A stretch of DNA of 64,000 bases, taken from contig NZ_JASAOF010000001.1 of NCBI RefSeq assembly GCF_029952525.1, positions 186,001 through 250,000 on the forward strand. Reading direction: 5' to 3'. Positions within the stretch are counted from its first letter, which is position 1. Each line of letters begins with the position of its first letter. Origin of the DNA: Saccharopolyspora ipomoeae. GTDB lineage: Bacteria > Actinomycetota > Actinomycetes > Mycobacteriales > Pseudonocardiaceae. Below are positions 40,481 through 48,984 of the stretch, in pieces. Under the pieces are notes generated by a model. It ran no database searches. It worked only from the letters and a program-made list of their open reading frames with translations, and was not told where the DNA came from. A program made the translations under genes and the position numbers.

Positions 40481-40532
40481 TCGGGCGAGCTTCGGCGCTG
40501 CCGGGTGCTAGCTCGGCGGGCAACCTGGGCTC

Positions 40533-41921
40533 GTGCCGCTGACGCATCCGGACAACACGCCCCGCCCGCACCGCGACGAGCTCGCGGTGAACCCGATCTT
40601 CACGCGCGAACCCGTGCACGTGCCGGCCTACGAGTTCCCCGCCGACGGAACCGATCCCGAGGTCGCCTACCAGATCGTGCACGACGAGCTGATGCTCGAC
40701 GGCAACGCGCGGCTGAACCTCGCGACGTTCGTGTCGACGTGGATGGAACCGCAGGCCACGCGGCTGATGTCGGAGTGCTTCGACAAGAACATGATCGACA
40801 AGGACGAGTACCCGCGCACCGCGGCCCTGGAGGACCGGTGCGTGCGGATGCTCGCCGGGCTGTGGCACGCGCCCGACCCGCAGCACGTCGTCGGCTGCTC
40901 CACGACGGGGTCGTCGGAGGCGTGCATGCTCGCCGGCCTGGCCCTCAAGCGGCGCTGGAAGGGCTCCGGAACGCCGAACATCGTGATGGGCTCCAACGTG
41001 CAGATCTGCTGGGAGAAGTTCGCGAACTTCTTCGAGGTCGAGCCGCGCTACGTGCCGATGGAGGGCGACCGGTTCACGCTCTCGGCCGAGGAGGCGCTGA
41101 AGCGGGTCGACGAGAACACCATCGGCGTCGTGGCGATCCTGGGCTCGACGTTCGACGGCTCCTACGAGCCGGTCGCCGAGATCTGCCGCGCCCTCGACGA
41201 CCTGGCGGCGCGCGGCGGGCCGGACGTGCCGGTGCACGTCGACGGCGCGTCCGGGGCGATGATCGCGCCGTTCCTGGACCCCGAGCTGGTGTGGGACTTC
41301 CGGCTGCCGCGGGTTGCCTCGATCAACACCTCCGGGCACAAGTACGGCCTGGTCTACCCGGGTGTGGGCTGGGTCGTGTGGCGCACGGCGGAGGCGCTGC
41401 CGGAGGAGCTGGTGTTCCGGGTGAACTACCTCGGTGGCGAGATGCCGACCTTCGCGCTGAACTTCTCCCGGCCCGGTGCGCAGGTCGCCGCGCAGTACTT
41501 CTCGTTCCTGCGGCTGGGTTTCGACGGGTACCGCCGGGTGCAGCAGGAGTGCCGCGACGTGGCGATGCGGCTGGCCCGCGAGTTCGCCGAGCTCGGGCCG
41601 TTCGAACCGCTCACCGACGGCGGGCACATCCCGGCGTTCGCGGTCAAGCTCCGCGACGACGTGACCGATTATTCCGTTTTCGACGTCTCCGCTGCTCTGC
41701 GGGCCGGCGGCTGGCTGGTCCCGGCCTACGCGTTCCCGGCGAACCGCACGGATCTGGACGTGCTGCGGATCGTGGTGCGCAACGGCTTCAGCCACGACCT
41801 GGCGGATCTGCTGCTCGACGACCTGCGCCGCGCGCTGCCGATGCTGCGGGCGCAGACCGCTCCGGCGCGCGGCCGCGACTCGGCCGGCTTCGCCCACGGC
41901 GCCGGTTCACCCCGCGACTGA
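40533..41921 (+). CDS. gadB: glutamate decarboxylase
   Basis: The product is 462 aa, a PLP-dependent group II decarboxylase. PLP lysine K270 sits in SINTSGHKYGLVYPG; other GAD marks are GCSTTGSSEACMLAGLALKR, VHVDGASGAMIAPFLDP and NYLGGEMPTFALNFSRPG. It converts glutamate to GABA, consuming a proton. GTG 40533 is the start, matching the usual length. No antiporter gene (gadC) is adjacent, so acid resistance is not shown by context. Confidence 0.95.
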   Translation: MPLTHPDNTPRPHRDELAVNPIFTREPVHVPAYEFPADGTDPEVAYQIVHDELMLDGNARLNLATFVSTWMEPQATRLMSECFDKNMIDKDEYPRTAALEDRCVRMLAGLWHAPDPQHVVGCSTTGSSEACMLAGLALKRRWKGSGTPNIVMGSNVQICWEKFANFFEVEPRYVPMEGDRFTLSAEEALKRVDENTIGVVAILGSTFDGSYEPVAEICRALDDLAARGGPDVPVHVDGASGAMIAPFLDPELVWDFRLPRVASINTSGHKYGLVYPGVGWVVWRTAEALPEELVFRVNYLGGEMPTFALNFSRPGAQVAAQYFSFLRLGFDGYRRVQQECRDVAMRLAREFAELGPFEPLTDGGHIPAFAVKLRDDVTDYSVFDVSAALRAGGWLVPAYAFPANRTDLDVLRIVVRNGFSHDLADLLLDDLRRALPMLRAQTAPARGRDSAGFAHGAGSPRD

Positions 41922-42040
41922 GGCGGGGCCGGGAAAAACTCCCGGAGAACGGGAAAGCCCTGCACGGAGCCGGTGCGTCGGGTCACGCTAAGTCGATCAG
42001 CTGATCAGGTCGCGCTCGCGGCCGACTAGCCTGCCCGGTT

Positions 42041-42592
42041 ATGAGTCGTTCCGAGGACGCGAACGCGCGGCTGACCGAGCTCGCGCTGCAGGCGCGCCGC
42101 GGTGACCCGCACGCGATGGAGGCGTTCGTGCGGGAGAGCCAGCACGACGTCTGGCGCTTCGTCGCGCACCTGGCCGGCCCGCACCTCGCCGACGACCTGG
42201 CGCAGGAGACGTTCCTGCGCGCCTTCCGCAGCATCCGCCGGTTCAGCGCCCGCTCCTCGGCCCGCACGTGGCTGCTCAGCATCGCCCGCCGCGTGGTCGT
42301 CGACCAGATCCGCTACGAGCGCTCGCGCCCCCGCACCACCCACACCAGCCCGGACACCGAGCCGCACTCCCCGGACTCGGGCTTCGAGAACGTCGTCGCG
42401 CTCAACCTCCTCCTGGCCGACCTCGACCCCGACCGCCGGGAAGCCCTCGTTCTCACGCAGGTCCTCGGCCTCCCCTACGCCGAAGCCGCCCACATCACCG
42501 GCTGCCCCGTCGGCACCATCCGCTCCCGGGTCGCCAGAGCCCGGGACCAACTCCTCGCCACCCACTCCCACCCCGACGAAGAAACCGGCTGA
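42041..42592 (+). CDS. ECF RNA polymerase sigma factor
   Basis: The product is 183 aa with region 2 ([20 protein letters not shown] ... [20 protein letters not shown]) and region 4 ([20 protein letters not shown] ... [20 protein letters not shown]). It resembles the SigC-like ECF group. The next plus-strand gene, 503 bp on, encodes a ZAS-type zinc-finger membrane protein that looks like its anti-sigma factor. The gap between them is filled with palindromes starting 2 bp after this stop codon. Confidence 0.92.
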   Translation: MSRSEDANARLTELALQARRGDPHAMEAFVRESQHDVWRFVAHLAGPHLADDLAQETFLRAFRSIRRFSARSSARTWLLSIARRVVVDQIRYERSRPRTTHTSPDTEPHSPDSGFENVVALNLLLADLDPDRREALVLTQVLGLPYAEAAHITGCPVGTIRSRVARARDQLLATHSHPDEETG

Positions 42593-42593
42593 C

Positions 42594-42907
42594 CTCGGCT
42601 TGGGGACGTGGGTGGGGGAAGTTTTCATGAAAACTGTCACCCACCGACGTCCCCAAACCGAGGTTTCAACTGAAACCTCACCCACCTCGAGACGAGAGAA
42701 CGTGCTGGTGGCGCGGTGTCCGGGGTTCGTCGAGCGAGGTTTCAGCTGAAACCTCCTCCGGGTGGGGGAAGTTTTCATGAAAACTGTCACCCCCTCAAGT
42801 CACGACAGTTTTCATGAAAACTGCACCACCCCTGAGGGAATCGGCGCCGGTGAGGACGCTCTGTCACTCGTGGGTGGGGGAAGTTTTCATGAAAACTTCC
42901 CCCACCC
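42594..42907. repeat. cluster of six long palindromes between sigma and anti-sigma genes
   Basis: AGTTTTCATGAAAACT is the core at 42620-42635, 42770-42785, 42807-42822 and 42882-42897. GAGGTTTCAGCTGAAACCTC (20 bp, perfect) is at 42736-42755 and a near copy at 42660-42679. The first core is the tip of a 69-bp inverted repeat (42594-42662); the last is the centre of a perfect 36-bp palindrome (42872-42907). GGTGGGGGAAG flanks three copies. The stretch has no gene I can support. It may be read as strong hairpins, tuning anti-sigma expression, or as binding sites. Confidence 0.8.
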
Positions 42908-42960
42908 CCACCACCACCCACGTAGCGGCCTGGTGCCTCGTGGTCTCTCACCAGGTGACG

Positions 42961-43027
42961 GTTTTAGTGAGAACTGTCCGGACAAAACGGACGTTGATCA
43001 TGGGTGATTCGAGGAAAATCCGTCCCC
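42961..43027 (+). repeat. 67-bp repeat R1 (inverted partner at 57813-57879)
   Basis: It matches the reverse complement of 57813-57879 at 64 of 67 positions. Its ends are imperfect inverted repeats (GACGG-TTTT against AAAATCCGTC), and it holds an internal GTCCG/CGGAC hairpin and TGATCA. It resembles a small non-autonomous element or structured extragenic palindrome. It ends 68 bp before the anti-sigma gene. Confidence 0.75.
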
Positions 43028-43095
43028 GGCCGACGAACGAACCCGACTGAACCCCCGGTGGGAACTTTTTCGGGTGCTCGGGCGACAGTAGGGGT

Positions 43096-43782
43096 GTGGA
43101 GTGTTCTGTGTGCCGGGAGGCGCTGTCGGCGCGGCTGGACGGTGAGGAGCCGCCGGTGGCCGCGGCCGAGGTGGAGCGGCATCTCGCCGGGTGCGAAGGG
43201 TGCCGGGACTGGGAGTCCCGTGCCGCGGCTTTGAGCAGGTCGTTGCGGGTGCGGGCGGTGCCCAGCACGCCCGACCTGACCGCGTCGGTGATGCGGTCGC
43301 TGCCCGCGCCCGCCGTGCGGCGCTGGCCGCGGGTGCTGCTCGGTGCCGTCGCCGTCGTCCAGCTCGTCCTCGGAGCGCTGCAGCTGGTGGGCGCCGGCGG
43401 GCACGAGGCGATGGCCGGGCACGTGTTCCACGAGAGCACCGCGTGGAACCTGGCACTGGGAGCCGGGTTCGGCTGGGCGGCCTGGCGGGTCCGGGCCGGT
43501 GCGGGGATGCTGCCGGTGCTCGGCGCGTTCCTGGCCGTGCTCACCATCGTCAGCGTTCAGGACCTGATCAGCGGCGTCGTCACGGCCGGACGTCTGGTCT
43601 CGCACCTGCCGCTGCTGGTGGCGCTGGCGTTGCTGCTGATCATCCGCCGCGATCACCGCGACCTGCATCCCGGACCGGGCCACGGCGCGCGACCCGGCGA
43701 GCACACCGCCACCACCGAGGACCCCGGCGAACCAGCGCCCCCGCGCGAACTCGGCCCGACCGCTTACCGCGAGGCGAGCTAG
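43096..43782 (+). CDS. zinc-finger (ZAS/zf-HC2) membrane protein, probable anti-sigma factor
   Basis: The product is 228 aa. The N-terminal zinc motif is C3/C6 ... H29-x3-C33-x2-C36 (HLAGCEGC), the ZAS pattern of anti-sigma factors. Four membrane segments follow (VLLGAVAVVQLVLGALQLVG, GAGFGWAAWRVR, VLGAFLAVLTIVSVQDLI, LLVALALLLIIR), then a charged tail. It is most likely the membrane anti-sigma for the ECF factor at 42041-42592. The GTG start is at 43096. The membrane part resembles a multi-pass DUF2275-type region rather than a single anchor. Confidence 0.82.
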   Translation: MECSVCREALSARLDGEEPPVAAAEVERHLAGCEGCRDWESRAAALSRSLRVRAVPSTPDLTASVMRSLPAPAVRRWPRVLLGAVAVVQLVLGALQLVGAGGHEAMAGHVFHESTAWNLALGAGFGWAAWRVRAGAGMLPVLGAFLAVLTIVSVQDLISGVVTAGRLVSHLPLLVALALLLIIRRDHRDLHPGPGHGARPGEHTATTEDPGEPAPPRELGPTAYREAS

Positions 43783-43849
43783 GAAAGTTCCACGCGGCGG
43801 AGCCGCCTTCGGGGGTTCCCACCGCGCAGAACGACCCCGACGACGGCTC

Positions 43850-44692
43850 TCAGCGCTTGCGCCCCATCGCCGCCCAGTAATAAGCGCTGTGCGGGTCGAC
43901 CTGGTGATCCGGGTGGAGCTTGGTGACGCCGGCCGGTTCGGGGTCCGGGCGCCACGCCAGGACCGGGGCCACGCCGGGTTCGACCAGGTCCATGCCGTCG
44001 AAGAGCTCGGCCACCTCGGACTCGCTCCGCGGCTGGAACGGGATCCCCGACCGCTCCGCGGAGGCCACGACACCGGCCATCGCCTCGGGGTCGAAGTCGG
44101 CGGTGGGGTGGGTGATCGTCAGGTAGCTGCCGGACGGCACCGCGTCCATCAGCTTGCCGAGGACCTGCTGCACCTCGTCGTTCTCGCGGAAGTACATCAG
44201 CACCGCCACCAGCATCACCGCGGTCGGCTGCGTCAGGTCGAGCGTCCCGGTCAGCGCCGGGTCGGACAGGATCGAGTCCGGGTCGTGCAGGTCGGCGAAG
44301 AGGAACTTCGTCGCGCCCTCGTCGGTGCTGGTCATCAGCGCCCGAGCGTGAGCCAGGACGATCGGGTCGTTGTCGACGTAGACGACGCGGCAGCGCGGTT
44401 CGGCGCGCTGGGCGACCTCGTGGACGTTGCCGCTGGTGGGAATCCCGGTGCCGACGTCGAGGAACTGCCGGATCCCGCACTCCTGCACCAGGTAGCGCAC
44501 GGCGCGACCGACGAACGCCCGGTTCGCGCGTGCCATCGTCTTGATCGTCGGGATGTGCTCGGCGATCGCCTCGCCCAGCGCGCGGTCGGCCTCGAAGTTG
44601 TCCTTGCCGCCCAGCCAGTAGTCGTAGACCCGGGCCTCGTGCGCGACGGTGGTGTCGATCTCGACCGGGAGCCGGCCGCTCTGCTGGTTCAT
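43850..44692 (-). CDS. SAM-dependent methyltransferase, DUF574 type (1)
   Basis: The product is 280 aa: ARVYDYWLGGKDNFEADRAL at the start, the SAM-binding FLDVGTGIPTSGNVHEVAQR, VVYVDNDPIVLAHARALM and MLVAVLMYFRENDEVQQVLG. This family is abundant in actinomycetes, typically beside XRE/DUF397 pairs, as here; its substrates are not known. The second copy is at 58565-59407. ATG 44692 follows GGGGACGCGG and lies 14 bp after the XRE gene. Confidence 0.9.
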   Translation of the reverse strand: MNQQSGRLPVEIDTTVAHEARVYDYWLGGKDNFEADRALGEAIAEHIPTIKTMARANRAFVGRAVRYLVQECGIRQFLDVGTGIPTSGNVHEVAQRAEPRCRVVYVDNDPIVLAHARALMTSTDEGATKFLFADLHDPDSILSDPALTGTLDLTQPTAVMLVAVLMYFRENDEVQQVLGKLMDAVPSGSYLTITHPTADFDPEAMAGVVASAERSGIPFQPRSESEVAELFDGMDLVEPGVAPVLAWRPDPEPAGVTKLHPDHQVDPHSAYYWAAMGRKR

Positions 44693-44706
44693 CCGCGTCC
44701 CCTGGA

Positions 44707-45615
44707 TCAGTACGTGTCCCTTAACTCCCGCAGCAGCTGCGGCGTGTCCTCCGGAGTGGCCGCCTGCACGCTGAGCATGTTCATCACCGCCTGGTACTGG
44801 TCCAGGTCGTTGCGCTTGTCGAGGTACAGCGCGCTGGTGAGCTGCTCCAGGTACACGACGTCGGGCAGGTCCGACTCCGGGAAGCGCACGATGGTGAACG
44901 GGCCACCGGCCGCGGCGTGCCCGCCGACGCTGTAGGGCAGCAGCTGGATCGTGACGTTGGGCAGCTCGGCGACGCGGATCAGGTGGTCGATCTGCCCCTG
45001 CATGATCCGCTCCCCGCCGATCGGACGGCGCAGCGCGGCCTCGTCGATGACCGCCCACAGCGTCGGCGGTTCCGGGCGGGTGAGGATGTCCTGGCGGCGC
45101 ATCCGCAGCGCGACCCGGCGGTCGACCTCGGCGGTGGGCTCCTGCCCGTGCCCCAGCATGATCACCGCGCGCGCGTAGTCGGGGGTCTGCAGCAGGCCCG
45201 GCACGAACTGCGCCTCGTAGGTGCGGATGATCTCGGCGGCCTGCTCCAGGCCGAGGTAGGTCTCGAACCACGACGGCAGCAGGTCGCCGTACTGGTGCCA
45301 CCAGCCGGGTTCGTTGGCCTGCCGCGCCAGCGACAGGAAGGCGGCGCGCTCGCTGTCGTCCCGCACGCCGTACAGGGTGAGCAGGTCGTTGAGGTCGCGC
45401 TCGCGGAAGCTGACCCGGCCCAGCTCCAGCCTGCTGATCTTGGCGTGCGAGCCGCGGATCGCCTCGCCCGCGGCCTCGCGGCTGATCCCGCGATCCTCCC
45501 GCAGGCGACGGAGCTGCCCGCCGAGCGCGATGCGCAGCACCGTCGGCCCCACCGCAGGACCGCTCTGCTTGGCGCTGGACCTGCTGCCCTGTCTCTCCGG
45601 CTCGATGCCCATCAT
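44707..45615 (-). CDS. XRE-family regulator with DUF5753 domain (1)
   Basis: The product is 302 aa. The helix-turn-helix lies around residues 27-70 (LGGQLRRLREDRGISREAAG ... HAKISRLELGRVSFRERDL). The DUF5753 domain follows (EQAAEIIRTYEAQFVPGLLQ; VIDEAALRRPIGGERIMQGQ; TIQLLPYSVGGHAAAGGPFT). Such proteins pair with DUF397 proteins, and the DUF397 gene lies just upstream (45667-45918). ATG 45615 is preferred with GGGGG 7 nt upstream. Confidence 0.9.
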   Translation of the reverse strand: MMGIEPERQGSRSSAKQSGPAVGPTVLRIALGGQLRRLREDRGISREAAGEAIRGSHAKISRLELGRVSFRERDLNDLLTLYGVRDDSERAAFLSLARQANEPGWWHQYGDLLPSWFETYLGLEQAAEIIRTYEAQFVPGLLQTPDYARAVIMLGHGQEPTAEVDRRVALRMRRQDILTRPEPPTLWAVIDEAALRRPIGGERIMQGQIDHLIRVAELPNVTIQLLPYSVGGHAAAGGPFTIVRFPESDLPDVVYLEQLTSALYLDKRNDLDQYQAVMNMLSVQAATPEDTPQLLRELRDTY

Positions 45616-45666
45616 GTCGATACCCCCATCGGGAGCAATGCGGCGTCCGATCGCCGCCAAAGCCAG

Positions 45667-45918
45667 TCAGCAGATTAGATCATCAAAGTCGCCTTCTTTA
45701 ACCCCTTCGAGAAAAGCGGCGATTTCTTCGCGGGTGTAGACGAGCACGGGGCCTTCGGCGAACCGGGAGTTGCGCACCGCGATGCGGCCGCGCTCCAGCT
45801 CGGCGACCTCGACGCAGTTCCCGCTCGGGTTGCTGCGCGCGCTCTTCCGCCACCGCAGGTCAGACCGTCGGCTGAGGTCTGCCCATCGGGGGGCGTCCGA
45901 CACCACGGTCTCCGGCAT
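45667..45918 (-). CDS. DUF397 protein (1)
   Basis: The product is 83 aa with the DUF397 signature LRWRKSARSNPSGNCVEVAE, IAVRNSRFAEGPVLVYTREE and IAAFLEGVKEGDFDDL. These small proteins partner DUF5753-XRE regulators in a toxin/antitoxin-like or developmental switch (BldB-like) role; function is not settled. ATG 45918 has GGAGG 5 nt upstream. It precedes the XRE gene by 51 bp. Confidence 0.9.
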   Translation of the reverse strand: MPETVVSDAPRWADLSRRSDLRWRKSARSNPSGNCVEVAELERGRIAVRNSRFAEGPVLVYTREEIAAFLEGVKEGDFDDLIC

Positions 45919-45963
45919 GAGTGCCTCCAACATTCGGGCGAAATCGCGTCCGTACGTGCACGT

Positions 45964-45984
45964 GTTCTTGCAAACGTTCTTGCA
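45964..45984 (-). promoter_or_regulatory. direct repeat GTTCTTGCA upstream of DUF397 gene
   Basis: GTTCTTGCA occurs twice with a 12-bp period (45964-45972, 45976-45984), about 46 bp before the DUF397 start. It may be an XRE binding site or promoter element. Confidence 0.4.
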
Positions 45985-46202
45985 TCTGCAAGGTCAGTCC
46001 GGGACAGTAGCAGCAGCAGGTCGAGTGCCGATCTTGATCCGTCAGCGGGAAACCGGCGTCCGGCGAACGGCCCCGGTGCACGTGGGAGGAGGCCGAGGGG
46101 CATGTTCCGCTTGTCGCGGCGTGAGAACCCCTGCCGCGAGCGTCCGATTCGCCCGGCTCCACCTCAGGATCGAGCAGCCCCACCCCGGGATCGGGTCTTC
46201 TG

Positions 46203-46928
46203 ATGAGCGGGCTGGTGACGGTCGGAGCGTTATTCCTCTGCCTCGTGCTGGCGCTGCAGCTGCTCTCCGCGCGCCGCGCGCGTCGCGCCCTGGAGAGACG
46301 GCTCGCGGTCGCCGATCGCGCCGCGCACACCGATCCGCTGACCGGCCTGGCCAACCGCGCGGGACTGCACCGCGCGCTCGACCGGCAGCGCGCCACCTCC
46401 CGCCCCGGCGATCACGTCGCGATGATCCTGATGGACCTGGACGGGCTCAAGGAGACCAACGACCTCTACGGCCACGACTTCGGCGACAGCGTTCTGGTCG
46501 CGGCGGCCAAGCAGATCCAGGAGACCGTCACCCGGCGCACGCACGACGAAGCCGGGCTCGCGGCGTGCGCGGCCCGGCTCGGCGGAGATGAGTTCGTGGT
46601 GCTGCTGGGTGCCGACGTCAACAGCGGTGTCGCCGCCGAGGACGCCGAAGCGCTGGCCGACGAGCTGTGCGCGGGCATCGCTTCCGCCGAGGTCATGGCG
46701 GAGATGCCGATCCGCTGCACCGCCAGCGCGGGTGTCGCGGTGCTGCCGGCGCACCGGATGCACCAGCTGATCACCGCCGCGGACAAGGCCATGTACCGGG
46801 CCAAGTCCACGCGTTCCGGAACTTCCCGCTACCAGCCGCTCAACGACGTGTCGGAGCGGATCCCCCGGCACCGAACGGCTCTGGTTGCGCTGGAAGGCGG
46901 GGCCTTCCAGAAGGAAGCTCAGGCGTAA
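46203..46928 (+). CDS. GGDEF-domain diguanylate cyclase
   Basis: The product is 241 aa. One N-terminal membrane segment (residues 3-21) is followed by a short linker and a GGDEF domain: DPLTGLANRAGLHRAL, MDLDGLKETNDLYGHDFGDS and the intact active-site GGDEF at 127-131. It should make cyclic-di-GMP from GTP. No RxxD inhibitory site five residues before GGDEF is evident. It converges on the zinc-finger gene, overlapping by 10 bp. Confidence 0.92.
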   Translation: MSGLVTVGALFLCLVLALQLLSARRARRALERRLAVADRAAHTDPLTGLANRAGLHRALDRQRATSRPGDHVAMILMDLDGLKETNDLYGHDFGDSVLVAAAKQIQETVTRRTHDEAGLAACAARLGGDEFVVLLGADVNSGVAAEDAEALADELCAGIASAEVMAEMPIRCTASAGVAVLPAHRMHQLITAADKAMYRAKSTRSGTSRYQPLNDVSERIPRHRTALVALEGGAFQKEAQA

Positions 46929-47140
46929 GCGGTCTGCCGGACGCCGCCGACCATGCGGTGGGCCTCGGCGTTGCAGGCCGGGCACGTCGTCCAGAGCCAG
47001 GCCATCTCGCCGACTTCGGCGCTCATCTGGCGGTCGCAGAGTGTCGTGATGGTGCTTCCGGCCGGGTAACCCCCGGAAGGCCGGGGATCGGTGCTCGCGT
47101 GACGCTCCCCTAGGGCCGGAACCCAATGGAACGGATGCAT
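46919..47140 (-). CDS. small zinc-binding protein of XRE/DUF397 loci
   Basis: The product is 73 aa: it starts MHPFHWVPALGERHAS and has TLCDRQMSAEVGEMAWLWTT followed by CPACNAEAHR. The Cys-x2-Cys with the earlier Cys and His residues suggests one zinc site. I recall similar small 'zinc finger' proteins next to DUF397 genes in Pseudonocardiaceae. ATG 47140 is chosen over upstream frames because the family begins MHPF.WVPA. Confidence 0.7.
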   Translation of the reverse strand: MHPFHWVPALGERHASTDPRPSGGYPAGSTITTLCDRQMSAEVGEMAWLWTTCPACNAEAHRMVGGVRQTAYA

Positions 47141-47257
47141 CCGCACTCTCCTTCGCTGCCGTTTCCCGACGCAGTACTGTATGTCTCGTCTTGCCTGATT
47201 CGAACCGGATCGCCCGGCATCACCGCCGAAGACAACCCAATCCGGGTAATCCGTCAC

Positions 47258-47527
47258 TCAGATGGATTCAAGTCCCACGATCCCCGCGGTCGCAGCCAGG
47301 CACCGACCGCACGGCAAGGCCCCGTCCGAGGGAATATTCTCGATCGTCTCATGATCGAGCAGGAGCCCGCACGCTGTGCGTGTCACCCGCCCGTACCAAT
47401 CCACCGCTGAAATCGCGTGCGCCTGGCGCAAAGTCACCTGATCAGCGGTATGCGATACCCAGAGGCATCCCACCTGCGAGTGCTGTGACCTCTCCCCCCG
47501 GGTGCTCCCGGCTATCCTCAGTGGCAT
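47258..47527 (-). CDS. small cysteine-containing protein, unknown
   Basis: The product is 89 aa with AHAISAVDWYGRVTRTACGL and a CGRC pair (GALPCGRCLAA). This fits a small actinobacterial family seen beside XRE/DUF397 genes. Three to four cysteines could bind zinc. It starts at ATG 47527 and is divergent from the DUF397 gene that begins 60 bp away. Confidence 0.65.
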   Translation of the reverse strand: MPLRIAGSTRGERSQHSQVGCLWVSHTADQVTLRQAHAISAVDWYGRVTRTACGLLLDHETIENIPSDGALPCGRCLAATAGIVGLESI

Positions 47528-47587
47528 GATCCCTCCCCGGATCGACTACGATTAATCGTAAGCACATCTGAGCGACGGAGTCGAGAG

Positions 47588-47842
47588 ATGCGGAAGGGAT
47601 GCACCACGATGCTTCACCCGGAACGGACGGAAAGCCCGATCTTCGGCGCCACCGGCTGGGGTTCGGCGTCCGCCTGCGGACCGAACGGCGGGAACTGCGT
47701 CGAGGTGAACTTAACCGTGCCCGGGCACGTCGGCGTCCGCGACAGCAAGCAGCTCACCGGGGACGTCACGCTGGACTTCGACACGGCCAGCTGGAGCCGC
47801 TTCCTGCACCGCGCGCGAGCCGGAACCTTCGACCTCGGCTAG
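47588..47842 (+). CDS. DUF397 protein (2)
   Basis: The product is 84 aa with GWGSASACGPNGGNCVEVNL, VGVRDSKQLTG and SWSRFLHRARAGTFDL, a divergent DUF397 protein in which the usual W-x-KS-x-xS opening is altered. GGAG lies 7 nt before ATG 47588; ATG 47609 would give a 77-aa form. It pairs with the XRE gene at 48011. Confidence 0.82.
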   Translation: MRKGCTTMLHPERTESPIFGATGWGSASACGPNGGNCVEVNLTVPGHVGVRDSKQLTGDVTLDFDTASWSRFLHRARAGTFDLG

Positions 47843-47949
47843 ATCGTCGCAGCTCAGAGGCAGATCGGGATTAATCGCCTTCGGCGCCCGACGCGGACGG
47901 TGACCCGTTTGCCGCACAACCACGTCCGAGTGCATTAGAGTGTTGTTCT

Positions 47950-47973
47950 TGACAGGCGCGTTTGCGCTTGTCA
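47950..47973. promoter_or_regulatory. inverted repeat at XRE (2) promoter
   Basis: TGACAGGCGC and GCGCTTGTCA face each other across GTTT with one mismatch, 38 bp upstream of the XRE start. The first arm overlaps a TTGACA that may be the -35 box, so this is a probable operator. Confidence 0.55.
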
Positions 47974-48010
47974 GACGTGGTGACGGCGAAAGCATACGAG
48001 CGGAGATCTG

Positions 48011-48871
48011 GTGCCGAGCACGGTAACTTCGCGACGCAGGCAGCTCGGGAACGAGATCCGCCGCGCGCGGCAGGCCGCGAGCATGACCCAGCAAGAAGTC
48101 GCCGAGCTGCTGGGATGCAGCCAGGGCAAGATCAACAAGATCGAGTCGGGCACGGTCGCGGTCAAGAACGCCGAGCTGCAGAAGATGCTGGAGGCCTTCA
48201 ACTCCGGCAAGGCCGAGTCCGAGCTGATGCTGGAGCTGGCCCGGTCCAGCTCCGGGCAGCGCGGCCAGTGGGCCGGCTACCGCTCCGCGGTGCCGCAGTG
48301 GTTCCGCACCTTCACCGACCTCGAACCGGCCGCCACCGAGATCCTGAGCTGGCACGGCGAGCGCATCCCGGGCCCGCTGCAGTCCGAGCACTTCATGCTC
48401 ACCCAGTTCTCCGAGGACCGCGCCACCGACGTGACGGCGCTGGTGCGCAACCGCCTGGACCGCAAGCAGGTCTTCGACCTGCCGAGACCGCCCTACTACC
48501 GTTTCGTGCTCAGCGAGGCGGCTTTCCACCGGGTCCCCGGCGGCCAGAACCCGTCGGTGGCGCTGGACCAGGTCGAGCACCTGCTGGACCTGCAGTCGCG
48601 GTACCCCAAGGCGTACGTGCACATCCTGCCGTTCGACGTGCGGCTGCCCTACGTGCCCAACGACTTCACGATCATGCGCTTCTCCGACGGCACCAAGGAC
48701 TTCGTGTTCGTCGAGCACGTCGCGGGCGGCCTCTACCTTGACGACGAGGACGACTTCAACCTCTTCAACGACGCCTGGGACCGCCTCCGCGGCGCCGCCC
48801 TCGAACGCCACGACACGGTCGCCTACCTCCAGGATCTCGCCAAGAAGTACCGGTCCCAGATCGACTTCTGA
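48011..48871 (+). CDS. XRE-family regulator with DUF5753 domain (2)
   Basis: The product is 286 aa with helix-turn-helix RRQLGNEIRRARQAASMTQQ ... GCSQGKINKIESG near residues 8-50 and a DUF5753 domain (YRSAVPQWFRTFTDLEPAAT; LPRPPYYRFVLSEAAFHRVP; DFTIMRFSDGTKDFVFVEHV). GTG 48011 has GGAG 5 nt upstream. It follows the second DUF397 gene by 168 bp and ends at a strong bidirectional hairpin. Confidence 0.9.
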   Translation: MPSTVTSRRRQLGNEIRRARQAASMTQQEVAELLGCSQGKINKIESGTVAVKNAELQKMLEAFNSGKAESELMLELARSSSGQRGQWAGYRSAVPQWFRTFTDLEPAATEILSWHGERIPGPLQSEHFMLTQFSEDRATDVTALVRNRLDRKQVFDLPRPPYYRFVLSEAAFHRVPGGQNPSVALDQVEHLLDLQSRYPKAYVHILPFDVRLPYVPNDFTIMRFSDGTKDFVFVEHVAGGLYLDDEDDFNLFNDAWDRLRGAALERHDTVAYLQDLAKKYRSQIDF

Positions 48872-48890
48872 TCCCCTAACCCCACCCGAC

Positions 48891-48959
48891 GTCGAGAACC
48901 GCACAGTTCGTCGCACGAAAACCGGGGTTTTCGACGCGACGAACGGTGCGGTTCTCGAC
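48891..48959. terminator. bidirectional hairpin between convergent genes
   Basis: GTCGAGAACCGCAC and GTGCGGTTCTCGAC form the outer stem, GTTCGTCGC/GCGACGAAC the middle and GAAAACC/GGTTTTC the inner stem. It lies between convergent XRE (2) and the FNT channel, and belongs to the GTCGAAAACC hairpin family. Confidence 0.75.
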
Positions 48960-48984
48960 TTGAGCGCCCGGATCGGGCGGTGGG

